DNA from: Galbitalea soli
GTDB taxonomy: Bacteria; Actinomycetota; Actinomycetes; Actinomycetales; Microbacteriaceae
Reading direction: 5' to 3'
NCBI RefSeq assembly: GCF_010686725.1
Contig: NZ_JAAGWZ010000004.1
Location: 124,001 to 188,000, forward strand
DNA: 64,000 bases
Shown here in pieces: positions 26,285-36,144 of this stretch; position 1 is the stretch's first letter, and each line of letters begins with the position of its first letter. The position numbers and the translations under genes were made by a program. The notes below the pieces were generated by a model, which saw only the letters and a list, made by a program, of their open reading frames with translations, made no database searches and was not told the DNA's origin.

Positions 26285-26937
26285 CCGGTCGCTCCTTCCG
26301 GGGATGCCGCGATCGCGTCGCGGGTGGCCTGCAGCAGCCGGTCGCTCGTGTAGAGGCCACCGGTGAACAGCTCGAGGGCGGGGATCGCCATGCGTGCCGC
26401 CACGGCCGGGGTGAGGCCGACGGCCCCGCTGGCCCGGCCGATCTGCCGTTCGAAGACGAGCGTCGACAGCCCGTAGGCGGTGAGGATGACCGCCCGCATG
26501 TCCGCGTCGCTCGACGCCCGCACCGTGCCGTCGGCCTCGCCCGCGGCGAGCAGTTCCCGCGTCTGTTGCACAAAATCGTCGAACAGCCGGTCGCCGAGAG
26601 CGGAGCCATCGGTGATCGCGCGGCCGATGTAGTCGAGCCAGGGCCGATGCGCGTCGATGTCGGTCAGCCACTGCCGGATCGCCGCGCTCGTACCGGGCCC
26701 GCCGTCGGTGATCGCCGCGCTCGCCGCCATGATCTCGGCGAGGATCCACTCGTCGCAGGCGTGCCGCAGCCCCTCCTTCGACCCGAAGTGGTGGATGACC
26801 AGCGCGGGGCTCACCCCGCACCGTTCCGCGATCGCCCGCACGGTCGTCGCGCGCACGCCGTCGCGCCCGAACAGCGCGATCGCGGCCTCCCGGATCCGGG
26901 CGCTCGTGGTCGCGTCGTCGGCCTTTGTTGAACGCAT
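26281..26937 (-). CDS. TetR family repressor of the ABC exporter operon
   Basis: 218 residues from the ATG at 26937 (221 from 26946). The HTH shows ARIREAAIALFGRDGVRATTVRAIAERCGVSPALVIHHF in outline, residues 12-50. The C-terminal domain is of the multidrug-sensing type but gives no ligand. It is the first gene of the operon with the ABC ATPase and permease (4-nt overlaps), so it very likely controls them and itself. Operator-like repeats cover the start codon. Confidence 0.92.
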   Translation of the reverse strand: MRSTKADDATTSARIREAAIALFGRDGVRATTVRAIAERCGVSPALVIHHFGSKEGLRHACDEWILAEIMAASAAITDGGPGTSAAIRQWLTDIDAHRPWLDYIGRAITDGSALGDRLFDDFVQQTRELLAAGEADGTVRASSDADMRAVILTAYGLSTLVFERQIGRASGAVGLTPAVAARMAIPALELFTGGLYTSDRLLQATRDAIAASPEGATG

Positions 26938-26964
26938 GTTCAGCATGCTAAACGCTTGTTCAGC
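26929..26964 (-). promoter_or_regulatory. Paired operator-like repeats at the TetR start
   Basis: TGAAC-GCAT-GTTCA (26929-26942) is a perfect inverted repeat covering the ATG at 26937. Its right-hand sequence AACGCATGTTCAGC (26931-26944) recurs as AACGCTTGTTCAGC at 26951-26964, exactly 20 bp or two helical turns away. This fits cooperative binding of two TetR dimers on one DNA face. Binding is inferred. Confidence 0.6.
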
Positions 26965-27086
26965 GGAGGGCAAGGGGTGGGCCGGGGTGCAGACCACCCC
27001 GCCCGCCGCTCCCGCCCCCCCTGGCTGCTCCCACCCTGCTGGCCGCTCCCGCTCCGCCCGCCGCTCCCACCCCGCTACCCCGCACG

Positions 27087-27194
27087 CAATGCAGGAGATG
27101 GCCGCCTGCCGACGGCCGTCTCTCCCTCCCCGGTGCGGAATGGCGCAGCTGTTTCTGCGCAATCGCGCTCGACAGCGGATTCGGCCCTGCATTG
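27087..27194. other. Non-coding region with nested inverted repeats
   Basis: The 416 nt between the TetR gene and guaB3 contain no convincing gene. A 108-nt part is bounded by CAATGCAGG (27087-27095) and its perfect complement CCTGCATTG (27186-27194). Inside are GAGATGGCCG/CGGCCGTCTC (27095-27104 with 27113-27122, one G-T pair) and GCGCAG/CTGCGC (27143-27148 with 27155-27160). As RNA this would fold into a closed multi-branch structure. The rest of the gap is Pro-codon-like C-rich or G-rich low-complexity DNA. Confidence 0.35.
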
Positions 27195-27362
27195 TGAACC
27201 GGTGGGGTGGGGGCGCGGCGGGCTAGGTGGGGAGAGGGCGCGGGGGTGCGGGCGCGGCGGGGGTGCGTGGGCGGCAGAGGTGAGTGGGAGGCGACGGGGA
27301 CGACGGGGCCGCGGGGGAACGCGAACGGGGTGGGCGCGGCGGCGCGCCGGTAAGCTTTGAGG

Positions 27363-28484
27363 GTGAGTGACATCGAGATCGGCCGCGCCAAGCGCGCTCG
27401 CCGTGTGTACGCCTTCGACGACATCGCGATCGTGCCCAGCCGCCGCACTCGCGACCCGCGCGACGTCTCGGTGAGCTGGACGATCGACGCCTACTCCTTC
27501 GCCATTCCGGTGCTCGCTGCGCCGATGGACTCGGTCGTGAGCCCCGAGACGGCGATCGCCATGGGTCGCCTCGGCGGCCTCGGAGTGCTCGACCTCGAGG
27601 GGCTGTGGACCCGCTACGACGACCCCGAGCCCCTGCTCGCCGAGATCCGCCGTCTGCCCGACGAGACCGCGACGCGGCGCATGCAGGAGATCTACGCCGA
27701 GCCGATCAAGCCCGAGCTCGTGACGGCGCGGCTCGAGCAGATCCGCTCCGCGGGCGTGCCGGTCGCGGGGGCGCTCAGCCCCCAGCGCACCCAGGAGCTG
27801 TACCAGACGGTCGTCGACGCGGGCGTCGACCTGTTCGTCATCCGCGGCACGACGGTGAGCGCCGAGCACGTCTCCAAGTCGACCGAGCCGCTCAACCTCA
27901 AGAAGTTCATCTACGAGCTCGACGTGCCCGTCATCGTGGGCGGCGCGGCCACCTACACGGCGGCGCTGCACCTCATGCGCACGGGGGCGGCGGGCGTGCT
28001 CGTCGGCTTTGGCGGGGGAGCGGCCTCGACGACGCGCACGAGCCTGGGCATCCACGCGCCGATGGCGACCGCGGTGGCCGACGTCGCCGGTGCGCGCCGC
28101 GACTATATGGACGAGTCGGGCGGCCGCTATGTGCACGTCATCGCGGACGGCGGACTCGGCACGAGCGGCGACATCGTGAAGGCCATCTCGGTGGGCGCCG
28201 ACGCCGTCATGCTGGGCAGCACACTCGCGCGCGCGACGGACGCGCCCGGGGGCGGTTACCACTGGGGCCCCGAGGCCCACCACGGGGAACTTCCCCGCGG
28301 CAATCGTGTGCACGTGGGGCAGCTCGCCCCACTCGAGCAGATCCTCTACGGACCGTCGTCCAACGCCGACGGCCGCGTCAACCTCGTCGGCGCGCTGCGT
28401 CGGTCGATGGCGACCACCGGGTACTCCGATCTCAAGGAGTTCCAGCGCGTCGAAGTCATTGTGGCCCCGTATACGCAGGGCTGA
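27363..28484 (+). CDS. guaB3: GuaB3 family IMP dehydrogenase-related protein
   Basis: A 373-residue TIM-barrel protein of the GuaB3 branch, without the CBS (Bateman) insertion of true IMP dehydrogenase. Shared motifs include PVLAAPMDSVVSPETA and RYVHVIADGGLGTSGD. The loop that holds the catalytic Cys in IMPDH (GSxCTTR) reads GGGAASTTR here, so the nucleophile position is Ser. GuaB3 proteins generally lack a standard loop, so the reaction should not be assumed. The GTG start lies 6 nt after TAAGCT. guaA is about 5 kb downstream on the same strand, in keeping with purine metabolism. Confidence 0.88.
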   Translation: MSDIEIGRAKRARRVYAFDDIAIVPSRRTRDPRDVSVSWTIDAYSFAIPVLAAPMDSVVSPETAIAMGRLGGLGVLDLEGLWTRYDDPEPLLAEIRRLPDETATRRMQEIYAEPIKPELVTARLEQIRSAGVPVAGALSPQRTQELYQTVVDAGVDLFVIRGTTVSAEHVSKSTEPLNLKKFIYELDVPVIVGGAATYTAALHLMRTGAAGVLVGFGGGAASTTRTSLGIHAPMATAVADVAGARRDYMDESGGRYVHVIADGGLGTSGDIVKAISVGADAVMLGSTLARATDAPGGGYHWGPEAHHGELPRGNRVHVGQLAPLEQILYGPSSNADGRVNLVGALRRSMATTGYSDLKEFQRVEVIVAPYTQG

Positions 28485-28509
28485 CTCGAACAAAAGGGTA
28501 GGGAACAGG

Positions 28510-30240
28510 ATGTCAGCGTCGAAATCAGTCACACGGTCGTCGAAGCTGGGTCCCGAGGAGCGCGCCCTCGCCGTTGCGGCACTGCGCGAGCGTGAGCTGG
28601 ATATCCTCGTGATCGGCGGCGGCATCGTCGGAACGGGCTCCGCGCTCGACGCGGTCACTCGCGGGCTCAGCGTCGGGCTCGTGGAGGCACGCGACTGGGC
28701 GAGCGGAACCTCGAGCCGGTCATCCAAGCTCGTGCACGGCGGAATCCGCTATCTCGAACAACTCGACTTCCGGCTCGTGCGCGAGGCGCTGATCGAGCGC
28801 GGGCTCCTGCTGCAGCGACTCGCGCCGCACCTCGTCAAACCCGTGCGCTTTCTCTACCCGCTCACCAAGCCGGTGTTCGAGCGGCTGTACATCGGCGCCG
28901 GAATGACGCTCTACGACATCTTCAGCTGGACCGGCGGCCGGCCGCCCGGAGTGCCGCACCACCGCCACCTCAGCCGCAGCCAGCTCATGCGTGCGGTGCC
29001 CAGCCTCAAGCGCGACGCCTTCACGGGCGGCCTCACCTACTCCGACGCGCAGGTCGATGACGCGCGCTACACCGCCAGCCTCGCCCGCACGGCGTCGTTC
29101 TACGGTGCGCACGTGGCCAGCCGGATGCGCGTCGAGGGCTTCGTGAAGGTGGGGGAGCGCGTCGTCGGGGCGAAGGTGCACGACCTGGAGACCGGCGACC
29201 GATTCGAGATCCGGGCCAAGCAGGTCGTCAACGCCACCGGGGTGTGGACCGACGACACCCAGGCCATGGTCGGCGCCCGCGGACAGTTCAAGGTGCGCGC
29301 GTCGAAAGGCGTGCACCTCGTCGTGCCGCGCGACCGCTTCCAGTCCAAGCTCGGCATGATCCTGCGCACCGAGAAGAGCGTGCTGTTCGTGATCCCGTGG
29401 GGCCGCCACTGGCTCATCGGCACGACCGACACCGACTGGCACCTCGACAAGGCGCACCCCGCGGCGACGGCCGCCGACATCGACTACATCCTCGAGCACG
29501 TCAACAAGGTGCTCGCGGTGCCGCTCACCCGCGAGGACGTCGAGGGGGTGTACGCGGGCCTTCGTCCGCTGCTGGCCGGCGAGTCCGACCAGACCTCGAA
29601 GCTCAGCCGTGAGCACCTCGTGGCGCACACGGTGCCCGGGCTCGTGGTCGTGGCGGGCGGCAAGTGGACCACCTACCGGGTGATGGCGAAAGACGCCGTC
29701 GACGAGGCGGTTGCGGCGCTCGACGGGGTGATCTCCCCGAGCATCACCGAGAACATCGCGCTGCTCGGCGCGGAGGGGTACCAGGCCGCCTGGAACCGCC
29801 GGGGCAAGATCGCGCGCCGCTTCGGCGTGCACAAGGCCCGGGTCGAGCACCTGCTGAACCGCTACGGCGTGCTCACGGATGAACTGCTCGAGATCATCCA
29901 ATCCCGCCCCGAGCTCGCCGAACCGCTGCCCGGCGCCGACGACTACATCCAGGCCGAGGTCGTCTACGCCGCCACCCACGAGGGCGCGCTGCATCTGGAG
30001 GACGTGCTGGCGCGGCGCACCCGCATCTCGATCGAGGCGTGGGACCGCGGAGTCTCCGCCGCCCCGGTGGCGGCCGCGCTCATGGGCGAGACGCTCGGCT
30101 GGGACGAGGCGCGCGTGCAGAGCGAGACGAACAACTACTTGAAGCGGGTCGCGGCGGAGCGCGCGAGCCAGGAGCAGCCCGACGACGAGTCCGCCGACCG
30201 CGTGCGCCTCGAGGCACCCGATATCGTGGCTTCCAGCTGA
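28510..30240 (+). CDS. glpD: Glycerol-3-phosphate dehydrogenase (first copy)
   Basis: A membrane-associated FAD enzyme that oxidises glycerol-3-phosphate to DHAP. 576 residues. The N-terminal Rossmann motif is ILVIGGGIVGTGSALDA; the substrate/FAD motifs are SSRSSKLVHGGIRYLEQ, WLIGTTDTDWH and VVAGGKWTTYRVMAKDA. The C-terminal alpha-helical domain is present. It lies 25 nt after guaB3 with GGGAACAGG before the ATG and may be co-transcribed. A second, more divergent glpD lies at 47.0-48.7 kb within the glycerol island. Confidence 0.95.
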   Translation: MSASKSVTRSSKLGPEERALAVAALRERELDILVIGGGIVGTGSALDAVTRGLSVGLVEARDWASGTSSRSSKLVHGGIRYLEQLDFRLVREALIERGLLLQRLAPHLVKPVRFLYPLTKPVFERLYIGAGMTLYDIFSWTGGRPPGVPHHRHLSRSQLMRAVPSLKRDAFTGGLTYSDAQVDDARYTASLARTASFYGAHVASRMRVEGFVKVGERVVGAKVHDLETGDRFEIRAKQVVNATGVWTDDTQAMVGARGQFKVRASKGVHLVVPRDRFQSKLGMILRTEKSVLFVIPWGRHWLIGTTDTDWHLDKAHPAATAADIDYILEHVNKVLAVPLTREDVEGVYAGLRPLLAGESDQTSKLSREHLVAHTVPGLVVVAGGKWTTYRVMAKDAVDEAVAALDGVISPSITENIALLGAEGYQAAWNRRGKIARRFGVHKARVEHLLNRYGVLTDELLEIIQSRPELAEPLPGADDYIQAEVVYAATHEGALHLEDVLARRTRISIEAWDRGVSAAPVAAALMGETLGWDEARVQSETNNYLKRVAAERASQEQPDDESADRVRLEAPDIVASS

Positions 30241-30253
30241 GAAGGAGAACTCA

Positions 30254-30784
30254 ATGGTCGACGTCAAACGGGTCAAGCTTCCCGGTGTCGGGGTGCTGCA
30301 CACCTTCGTCACCGACGGCGGCGGCAAGATCGGCGTCATCACGCACCGCTCCGGGCACAGCGACCTGATCGCGTTCGCCGACGCGGAGGAGGGCTCCGAC
30401 GCCACCAAGGTGGCCCTGCGACTCGACGACGACGAGGCGCACACCCTCGCCGAACTGCTCGGCGGCACGCGCATCACCGAGTCGCTCGCGAGCCTCGACC
30501 AGATCCCCGGCCTCACGATCGACTGGTTCCCCGTCGACTATGACGATCACATCGCGGGCCAGCCGCTCGGCGACCTCGCGAGCCGGGGCGTCGTCGGTGT
30601 GACCGTCGTCGCCGTCGTGCGCGGGGAGTCCGCGAATCCCGCGCCCGATGAGCACTTCAAGGTCTTCCCCGGCGACACGCTCGTGGTCGCGGGGTCGCCC
30701 GAGAAGGTCGCGAAGACCTTCGCGTTCTACCGCACCGGCGAGATCAAGACGAAGGCGCCGGCTGACGCGCCACCCGGTGACTGA
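30254..30784 (+). CDS. Cation:proton antiporter regulatory subunit (KhtT-like)
   Basis: A 176-residue cytoplasmic protein with a TrkA-C (RCK-C) domain at residues 85-160 (IDWFPVDYDDHIAGQPLGDL ... FPGDTLVVAGSPEKV). It starts V-K-R-V-K-L-P-G-V-G with AAGGAG in front. In KhtTU-type systems this subunit senses ligand or pH and gates the membrane partner, which is the next gene only 3 nt away. Confidence 0.88.
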   Translation: MVDVKRVKLPGVGVLHTFVTDGGGKIGVITHRSGHSDLIAFADAEEGSDATKVALRLDDDEAHTLAELLGGTRITESLASLDQIPGLTIDWFPVDYDDHIAGQPLGDLASRGVVGVTVVAVVRGESANPAPDEHFKVFPGDTLVVAGSPEKVAKTFAFYRTGEIKTKAPADAPPGD

Positions 30785-30787
30785 GGC

Positions 30788-32236
30788 GTGACGATGGGCG
30801 GCGACCTCCTCATCCTCGGAATCCTGTTCGTCATCGCCTACGCCCTCGGGCGAGTGGGGAAGCGGGTCGGCCTGCCGACGATTCCGATCTACATGCTCGT
30901 GGGCCTCATCGCGAGCCCCAACTTCCACCTCTTCCCGCTGAGCTTCAAGTCGGCCGACGTCGAGCTGGTCGCCATCTTCGGCCTCCTGTTCCTGCTGTTC
31001 AACCTGGGTCTCGAGTTCGATCAGGACGAATTCTTCGGCAACGCCGGCGCGCTCCTGCTCTCGGGCGGCACCCGCATCGTCATCAACCTGGGGGTCGGCC
31101 TCGCCTTCGGCTTCTGGGTCGGCTGGGGGGCGCGCGAGGCCCTCATCATTGCGGGGATGACCGCCACCTCGTCGAGCGCGATCGTGACGAAACTCCTCAT
31201 CGAGTTGCGGCGTCTGGCGAACCGCGAGACGCCGGTCATCCTCGGCATCACGGTCGTCGAGGACGTGTTCATCGCCTTCTACCTCGCGGTCGTCGCCGTC
31301 GTGATCGGTGGCGAGAAGAACATCTGGGCGATCGTGCTGCAGCTCGTCATCTCGTTCGCGTTCCTCATCGCGATGTTCGTGCTCGCGCGCTGGGGCGGCC
31401 GCGTGGTGGCGCGCCTCGTGGGCACGAAGGACGACGAGCTGTTCACGATCCTGTTCTTCGGGCTCGCGCTCGCGTTCGGCGGCATCGGCGAACTGCTGGG
31501 GGTGTCGGACGCGATCGGCGCGTTCCTCATCGGTCTCGTGCTCGGCGCCACCCGGCATCGAGGTCGCATCGAGGGCTTCGCGCTGCCCCTGCGCGACGTC
31601 TTCGGCGCCTTCTTCTTCCTCAACTTCGGGCTCGCTCTCGACCCCGGCACCTTCGGCCCCGTGGTGTATCCCGCGGCGGTCGCCGTGGGGCTCACGATCG
31701 TCGTCAACGTGCTGGGTGGCCAGCTCATCGCGCTGCAGAACAAGCTCAGTCGCGCCGAGGGGCTCAACGCCGGCCTCATGCTGCAGAACCGCGGCGAGTT
31801 CGCGCTCATCCTCGCGACCCTGGCCTCCGGGGCGGGGTTGGATGCCCGGCTCACCCCCTTCGCCGGCCTCTACGTGCTCTCCATGTCGATCATCGGCCCG
31901 GTGCTGGCGGTCAACTCGGAACGCATGGGATCCCGCCTCTTCGGCCGGCGCCGGCGCAGGGAGCGCGACGCCGTCCGCGATCGCGAGGCGGCCGAGGCGA
32001 TCGCGCTCATGGCGGGAGCGGCCGACGCCGCGGAGTCGGCCGCGGACAGCGGCCTCGACGACGATGTCGCCCTCGCGCTGCGCATGTCGTCGGCGCTCGA
32101 TCGCGAGGGAGTGGTCGACGGCGATCTCGGCCCCTACTCGGAAGACGACGACGAGTTCCTGCTCGGCAAGACCGTTCAGCAAGCCATGGAACAATCAGAC
32201 CAGCAAGTGCAGCGCAAGCGAGATCCGGAGTATTGA
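30788..32236 (+). CDS. CPA2 family K+(Na+)/H+ antiporter (KhtU-like)
   Basis: A 482-residue membrane protein with 11-12 helices. Diagnostic segments are FGLLFLLFNLGLEFDQDEF, GMTATSSSAIVTKLL, the double-acid-like helix ITVVEDVFIAFYLAVVAVV, SDAIGAFLIGLVLGAT and LNAGLMLQNRGEFALILA. The C-terminal 90 residues are charged and cytoplasmic. It starts with GTG 3 nt after its regulatory subunit, so the two form a functional pair for cation efflux. Confidence 0.92.
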   Translation: MTMGGDLLILGILFVIAYALGRVGKRVGLPTIPIYMLVGLIASPNFHLFPLSFKSADVELVAIFGLLFLLFNLGLEFDQDEFFGNAGALLLSGGTRIVINLGVGLAFGFWVGWGAREALIIAGMTATSSSAIVTKLLIELRRLANRETPVILGITVVEDVFIAFYLAVVAVVIGGEKNIWAIVLQLVISFAFLIAMFVLARWGGRVVARLVGTKDDELFTILFFGLALAFGGIGELLGVSDAIGAFLIGLVLGATRHRGRIEGFALPLRDVFGAFFFLNFGLALDPGTFGPVVYPAAVAVGLTIVVNVLGGQLIALQNKLSRAEGLNAGLMLQNRGEFALILATLASGAGLDARLTPFAGLYVLSMSIIGPVLAVNSERMGSRLFGRRRRRERDAVRDREAAEAIALMAGAADAAESAADSGLDDDVALALRMSSALDREGVVDGDLGPYSEDDDEFLLGKTVQQAMEQSDQQVQRKRDPEY

Positions 32237-32239
32237 CCC

Positions 32240-32992
32240 GTGTGGAGTGTGGCCAGGCGTCCCCGGTGGATCGGCGCACTCCTCCTGGCCCTCGCGATCG
32301 CGGGCGGTTTCGCCGCGCTCGGCCAGTGGCAGCTGGGTCGCGCGGTCGCCACGGCCACGGTCGTGACCTACCCCACTGAGACCGTCACGCCCCTCGCCTC
32401 GCTCGCCACGCCGCAGAGCGTCGTCACCGATCGTGTCGCGGGCCAGATGGTGAGCGTGACGGCGCGGCGGGTGCCGGGCGACCTCTACCTCGTGAGCAAC
32501 CGCGTCAACTACGGGAAGACCGGCTACTGGGTGGTCGGTCACGCGGTCACAGGCGACGGGGTGAGCCTCGCGGTCGCCTACGGCTGGGCGCCCACGCGCG
32601 CGGCGGCGACGGATGCGGCGAGCGCGCTCGCCGGCGGCGCGCCCAGCACGCTCCTGATCGGTCGCTACATGCCGACCGAGCCGCCCGACCAGGCGGACTT
32701 CGAGCACGGCGTGCGCAGCGTGCTCTCGGTCGCGGCCCTCGTGAACGAGTGGCGCACGGTGCCGACCGCGGTCTACGGGGGATACCTCGTGTCGAAGACG
32801 CCCGCACCGGGCCTGTCGGCGATCTACTCGCCCAAGCCGAGCAACGACGTGAGCCTCAACTGGCTCAACGTGTTCTACTCCATCGAGTGGGTCGCCTTCG
32901 CGGGCTTCGCGGTCTACCTGTGGTACCGCCTCGTGAAGGATGCGTGGGAGCGGGAGCAGGACCAACTCACAGAAGCCGCGCCGGTAAACTAG
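32240..32992 (+). CDS. SURF1 family cytochrome oxidase biogenesis protein
   Basis: A 250-residue protein with the SURF1 layout: an N-terminal membrane helix (IGALLLALAIAGGFAALG) leading into WQLGRA, an extracytoplasmic domain, and a second helix at the C-terminus (NVFYSIEWVAFAGFAVYLWYR). The pattern LNWLNVFYSIEW near the end is typical. It assists heme-copper oxidase assembly. The GTG start is 3 nt after the antiporter stop. Confidence 0.9.
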   Translation: MWSVARRPRWIGALLLALAIAGGFAALGQWQLGRAVATATVVTYPTETVTPLASLATPQSVVTDRVAGQMVSVTARRVPGDLYLVSNRVNYGKTGYWVVGHAVTGDGVSLAVAYGWAPTRAAATDAASALAGGAPSTLLIGRYMPTEPPDQADFEHGVRSVLSVAALVNEWRTVPTAVYGGYLVSKTPAPGLSAIYSPKPSNDVSLNWLNVFYSIEWVAFAGFAVYLWYRLVKDAWEREQDQLTEAAPVN

Positions 32993-32996
32993 GGCC

Positions 32997-33432
32997 ATGC
33001 CCCTGCAGCCCAAGCCCGCCGATCTCTCGCGCATTCCGGGGGCGCTGAAGCTCTACCGGGTCACCTCGATCATCACGGGAACCTTCCTGCTGCTCCTCGT
33101 GCTCATGATGGTGTTCCGCTACGGCTTCCTCGTCGACATCGAGCTCGGCGGACCGTTCGGGTTCCTCGCGCTGCAGCCGCGCGAGCAGATCCACGCGATC
33201 GACCTGAGCACGGGCATCCTCATCGCCCACGGCTGGTTCTACGTGCTGTACCTGTTCAGCGACTTCCGGGTGTGGTCGCTCATGCGCTGGGATTTCCGGC
33301 GCTTCCTGCTCATCGCCCTCGGCGGCGTCATCCCCTTCCTGTCGTTCATCGTCGAGCGCCACTACCACCGCCTTGCCACCGCAGAACTCGCCGCCCTGAC
33401 GGCGACCACCGAGCCGAGCCTGGGAGCCAGCC

Positions 33433-33437
<5 letters not shown>
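32997..33437 (+). CDS. DUF3817 membrane protein
   Basis: A 146-residue integral membrane protein with three or four helices ([56 protein letters not shown]). Family motifs include HGWFYVLYL and ERHYH. No function is known to me. TAAACT and 6 nt precede the ATG, suggesting a leaderless start. Its stop codon overlaps the unusual ATT start of guaA as ATTAG. Confidence 0.88.
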
Positions 33438-35010
<1,573 letters not shown>

Positions 35011-35127
35011 GGTCGCGCCGCGGCCCTAGCACGTCTGGGCGGTGACGCAAGGCGTCGATTCGCCCCGATGATCGGCGTACCGTCGGGCGGGAGATCGCAG
35101 GCGCGATCATCCTGAGGAGGTCCATCG

Positions 35128-35277
35128 ATGACGAGTTCACGACCCGACGGCGAGTACACCGACAACGACCCGCTGGACGCGCAGTCCCACGCGGGCGAGC
35201 CGGCCGGCGAGTACACCGACTCGGAGCTGCCCGCCGACGCCGATCTGGCGACCGGCGAGACGGAGTCCGACGAGTAG
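35128..35277 (+). CDS. Small acidic protein with two GEYTD motifs
   Basis: A 49-residue, strongly acidic, Lys-free protein with G-E-Y-T-D at residues 8-12 and 27-31 and an acidic tail (TGETESDE). GAGGAGG stands at a good distance before the ATG at 35128, and a strong terminator follows at 35295. GATCGC-AGGC-GCGATC (35093-35108) lies just upstream and could be an operator. It looks like a real monocistronic small gene, probably of an intrinsically disordered protein. Function unknown. Confidence 0.65.
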   Translation: MTSSRPDGEYTDNDPLDAQSHAGEPAGEYTDSELPADADLATGETESDE

Positions 35278-35294
35278 GCCCTCGACACCCGCAC

Positions 35295-35331
35295 GAAGCG
35301 ACCCCCTCAGCCCGCTGGGGTGGGTCGCTTC
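35295..35331. terminator. Bidirectional terminator
   Basis: GAAGCGACCC (35295-35304) pairs perfectly with GGGTCGCTTC (35322-35331) around a 17-nt loop and is followed by TCCGTTCTC. It ends the small acidic gene and overlaps the last codons of the convergent membrane-protein gene. Confidence 0.75.
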
Positions 35332-35861
35332 TCCGTTCTCGGGCGGATGACCACCGGCGGCCTGCGCGTGGCGATCCACCGGCCCAGCCACGCCGCGGCG
35401 ACGACGGACGCGGCCGTGATGCCGTACGAGGCGGCCTCGCCCTGTGACGTGGTGAAGACGTTGGCGCAGGCGATCCCGACCGCGACCACGAGCAGGGCCG
35501 AGAGGTAGCTCAGCGCTGGGCGCTGGCGCACGAGCAGCCAGCCCAGGAACGGCACGACCATGACGACGACCGACTGCGGTCCGGTGAGCAGGATCCACTG
35601 GAACACGAGCGCGGGCCCGACGATGGCGAGCCGGCGGGCGCCGACCGCGGGGAGCACGAGCCAGCCGGTCACGTTGAGCACGGTGCCGAGCAGGAGGAAC
35701 GGCACGGTGTAGGTGTTCGACCCGTCGAGGAGCACGTAGCCCGCGATGATGAACAGCAGCCCGCCGAGGTAGCGCCCGCGGTAGCTGCCCCAGCGCAGCG
35801 GGAGCAGCGAGGTCGGCTCCCGCCAGAATCGGCGCGCGAGGAGCGGGGGCGTCGCGCTCAC
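35307..35861 (-). CDS. Multi-pass membrane protein
   Basis: A 184-residue hydrophobic protein with about five or six helices (GGLLFIIAGYVLLDGSNTY; FLLLGTVLNVTGWLVLPAVG; SVVVMVVPFLGWLLV; YLSALLVVAVGIACANVF; ASVVAAAWLGRWIA). The GTG at 35861 overlaps the zinc-ribbon gene stop by 4 nt, so the two are translated together. No family recognised with confidence. Confidence 0.75.
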   Translation of the reverse strand: MSATPPLLARRFWREPTSLLPLRWGSYRGRYLGGLLFIIAGYVLLDGSNTYTVPFLLLGTVLNVTGWLVLPAVGARRLAIVGPALVFQWILLTGPQSVVVMVVPFLGWLLVRQRPALSYLSALLVVAVGIACANVFTTSQGEAASYGITAASVVAAAWLGRWIATRRPPVVIRPRTEKRPTPAG

Positions 35862-36112
35862 GCGAATCCGCCCCGCAAGAGCACGAGGGTGAGGATCAGC
35901 AGCGTCACGCCGAGGCACAGAATCGCCGCACCACCCACGATGAGCGCCTGCGAGTAGCGGTTGCCGCCCAGCGGCACCATCGGCGGCGCATCCGCCTGCC
36001 CGGCGAGGGCCGCCGACATGGGCGTGTGGGTCGATCGCAGCGCCGCACCGCAGTGGATGCAGAACTTCCAGGATGCCTCCAACTGCCGGTTGCAGTCGGG
36101 GCAGGTCTCCAT
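35858..36112 (-). CDS. Zinc-ribbon membrane protein
   Basis: 84 residues. The N-terminal zinc ribbon has C-P-D-C at residues 4-7 and C-I-H-C-G at residues 18-22. A linker is followed by one membrane helix (ALIVGGAAILCLGVTLLILTL) and a short basic end. The ribbon faces the cytoplasm if the helix is a simple anchor. It is coupled to the following membrane protein and divergent from GDPD. Probably a small assembly or regulatory membrane factor. Confidence 0.8.
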   Translation of the reverse strand: METCPDCNRQLEASWKFCIHCGAALRSTHTPMSAALAGQADAPPMVPLGGNRYSQALIVGGAAILCLGVTLLILTLVLLRGGFA

Positions 36113-36144
36113 GATCGAAATTGTATTGGCGTACCGTTGGAGCG

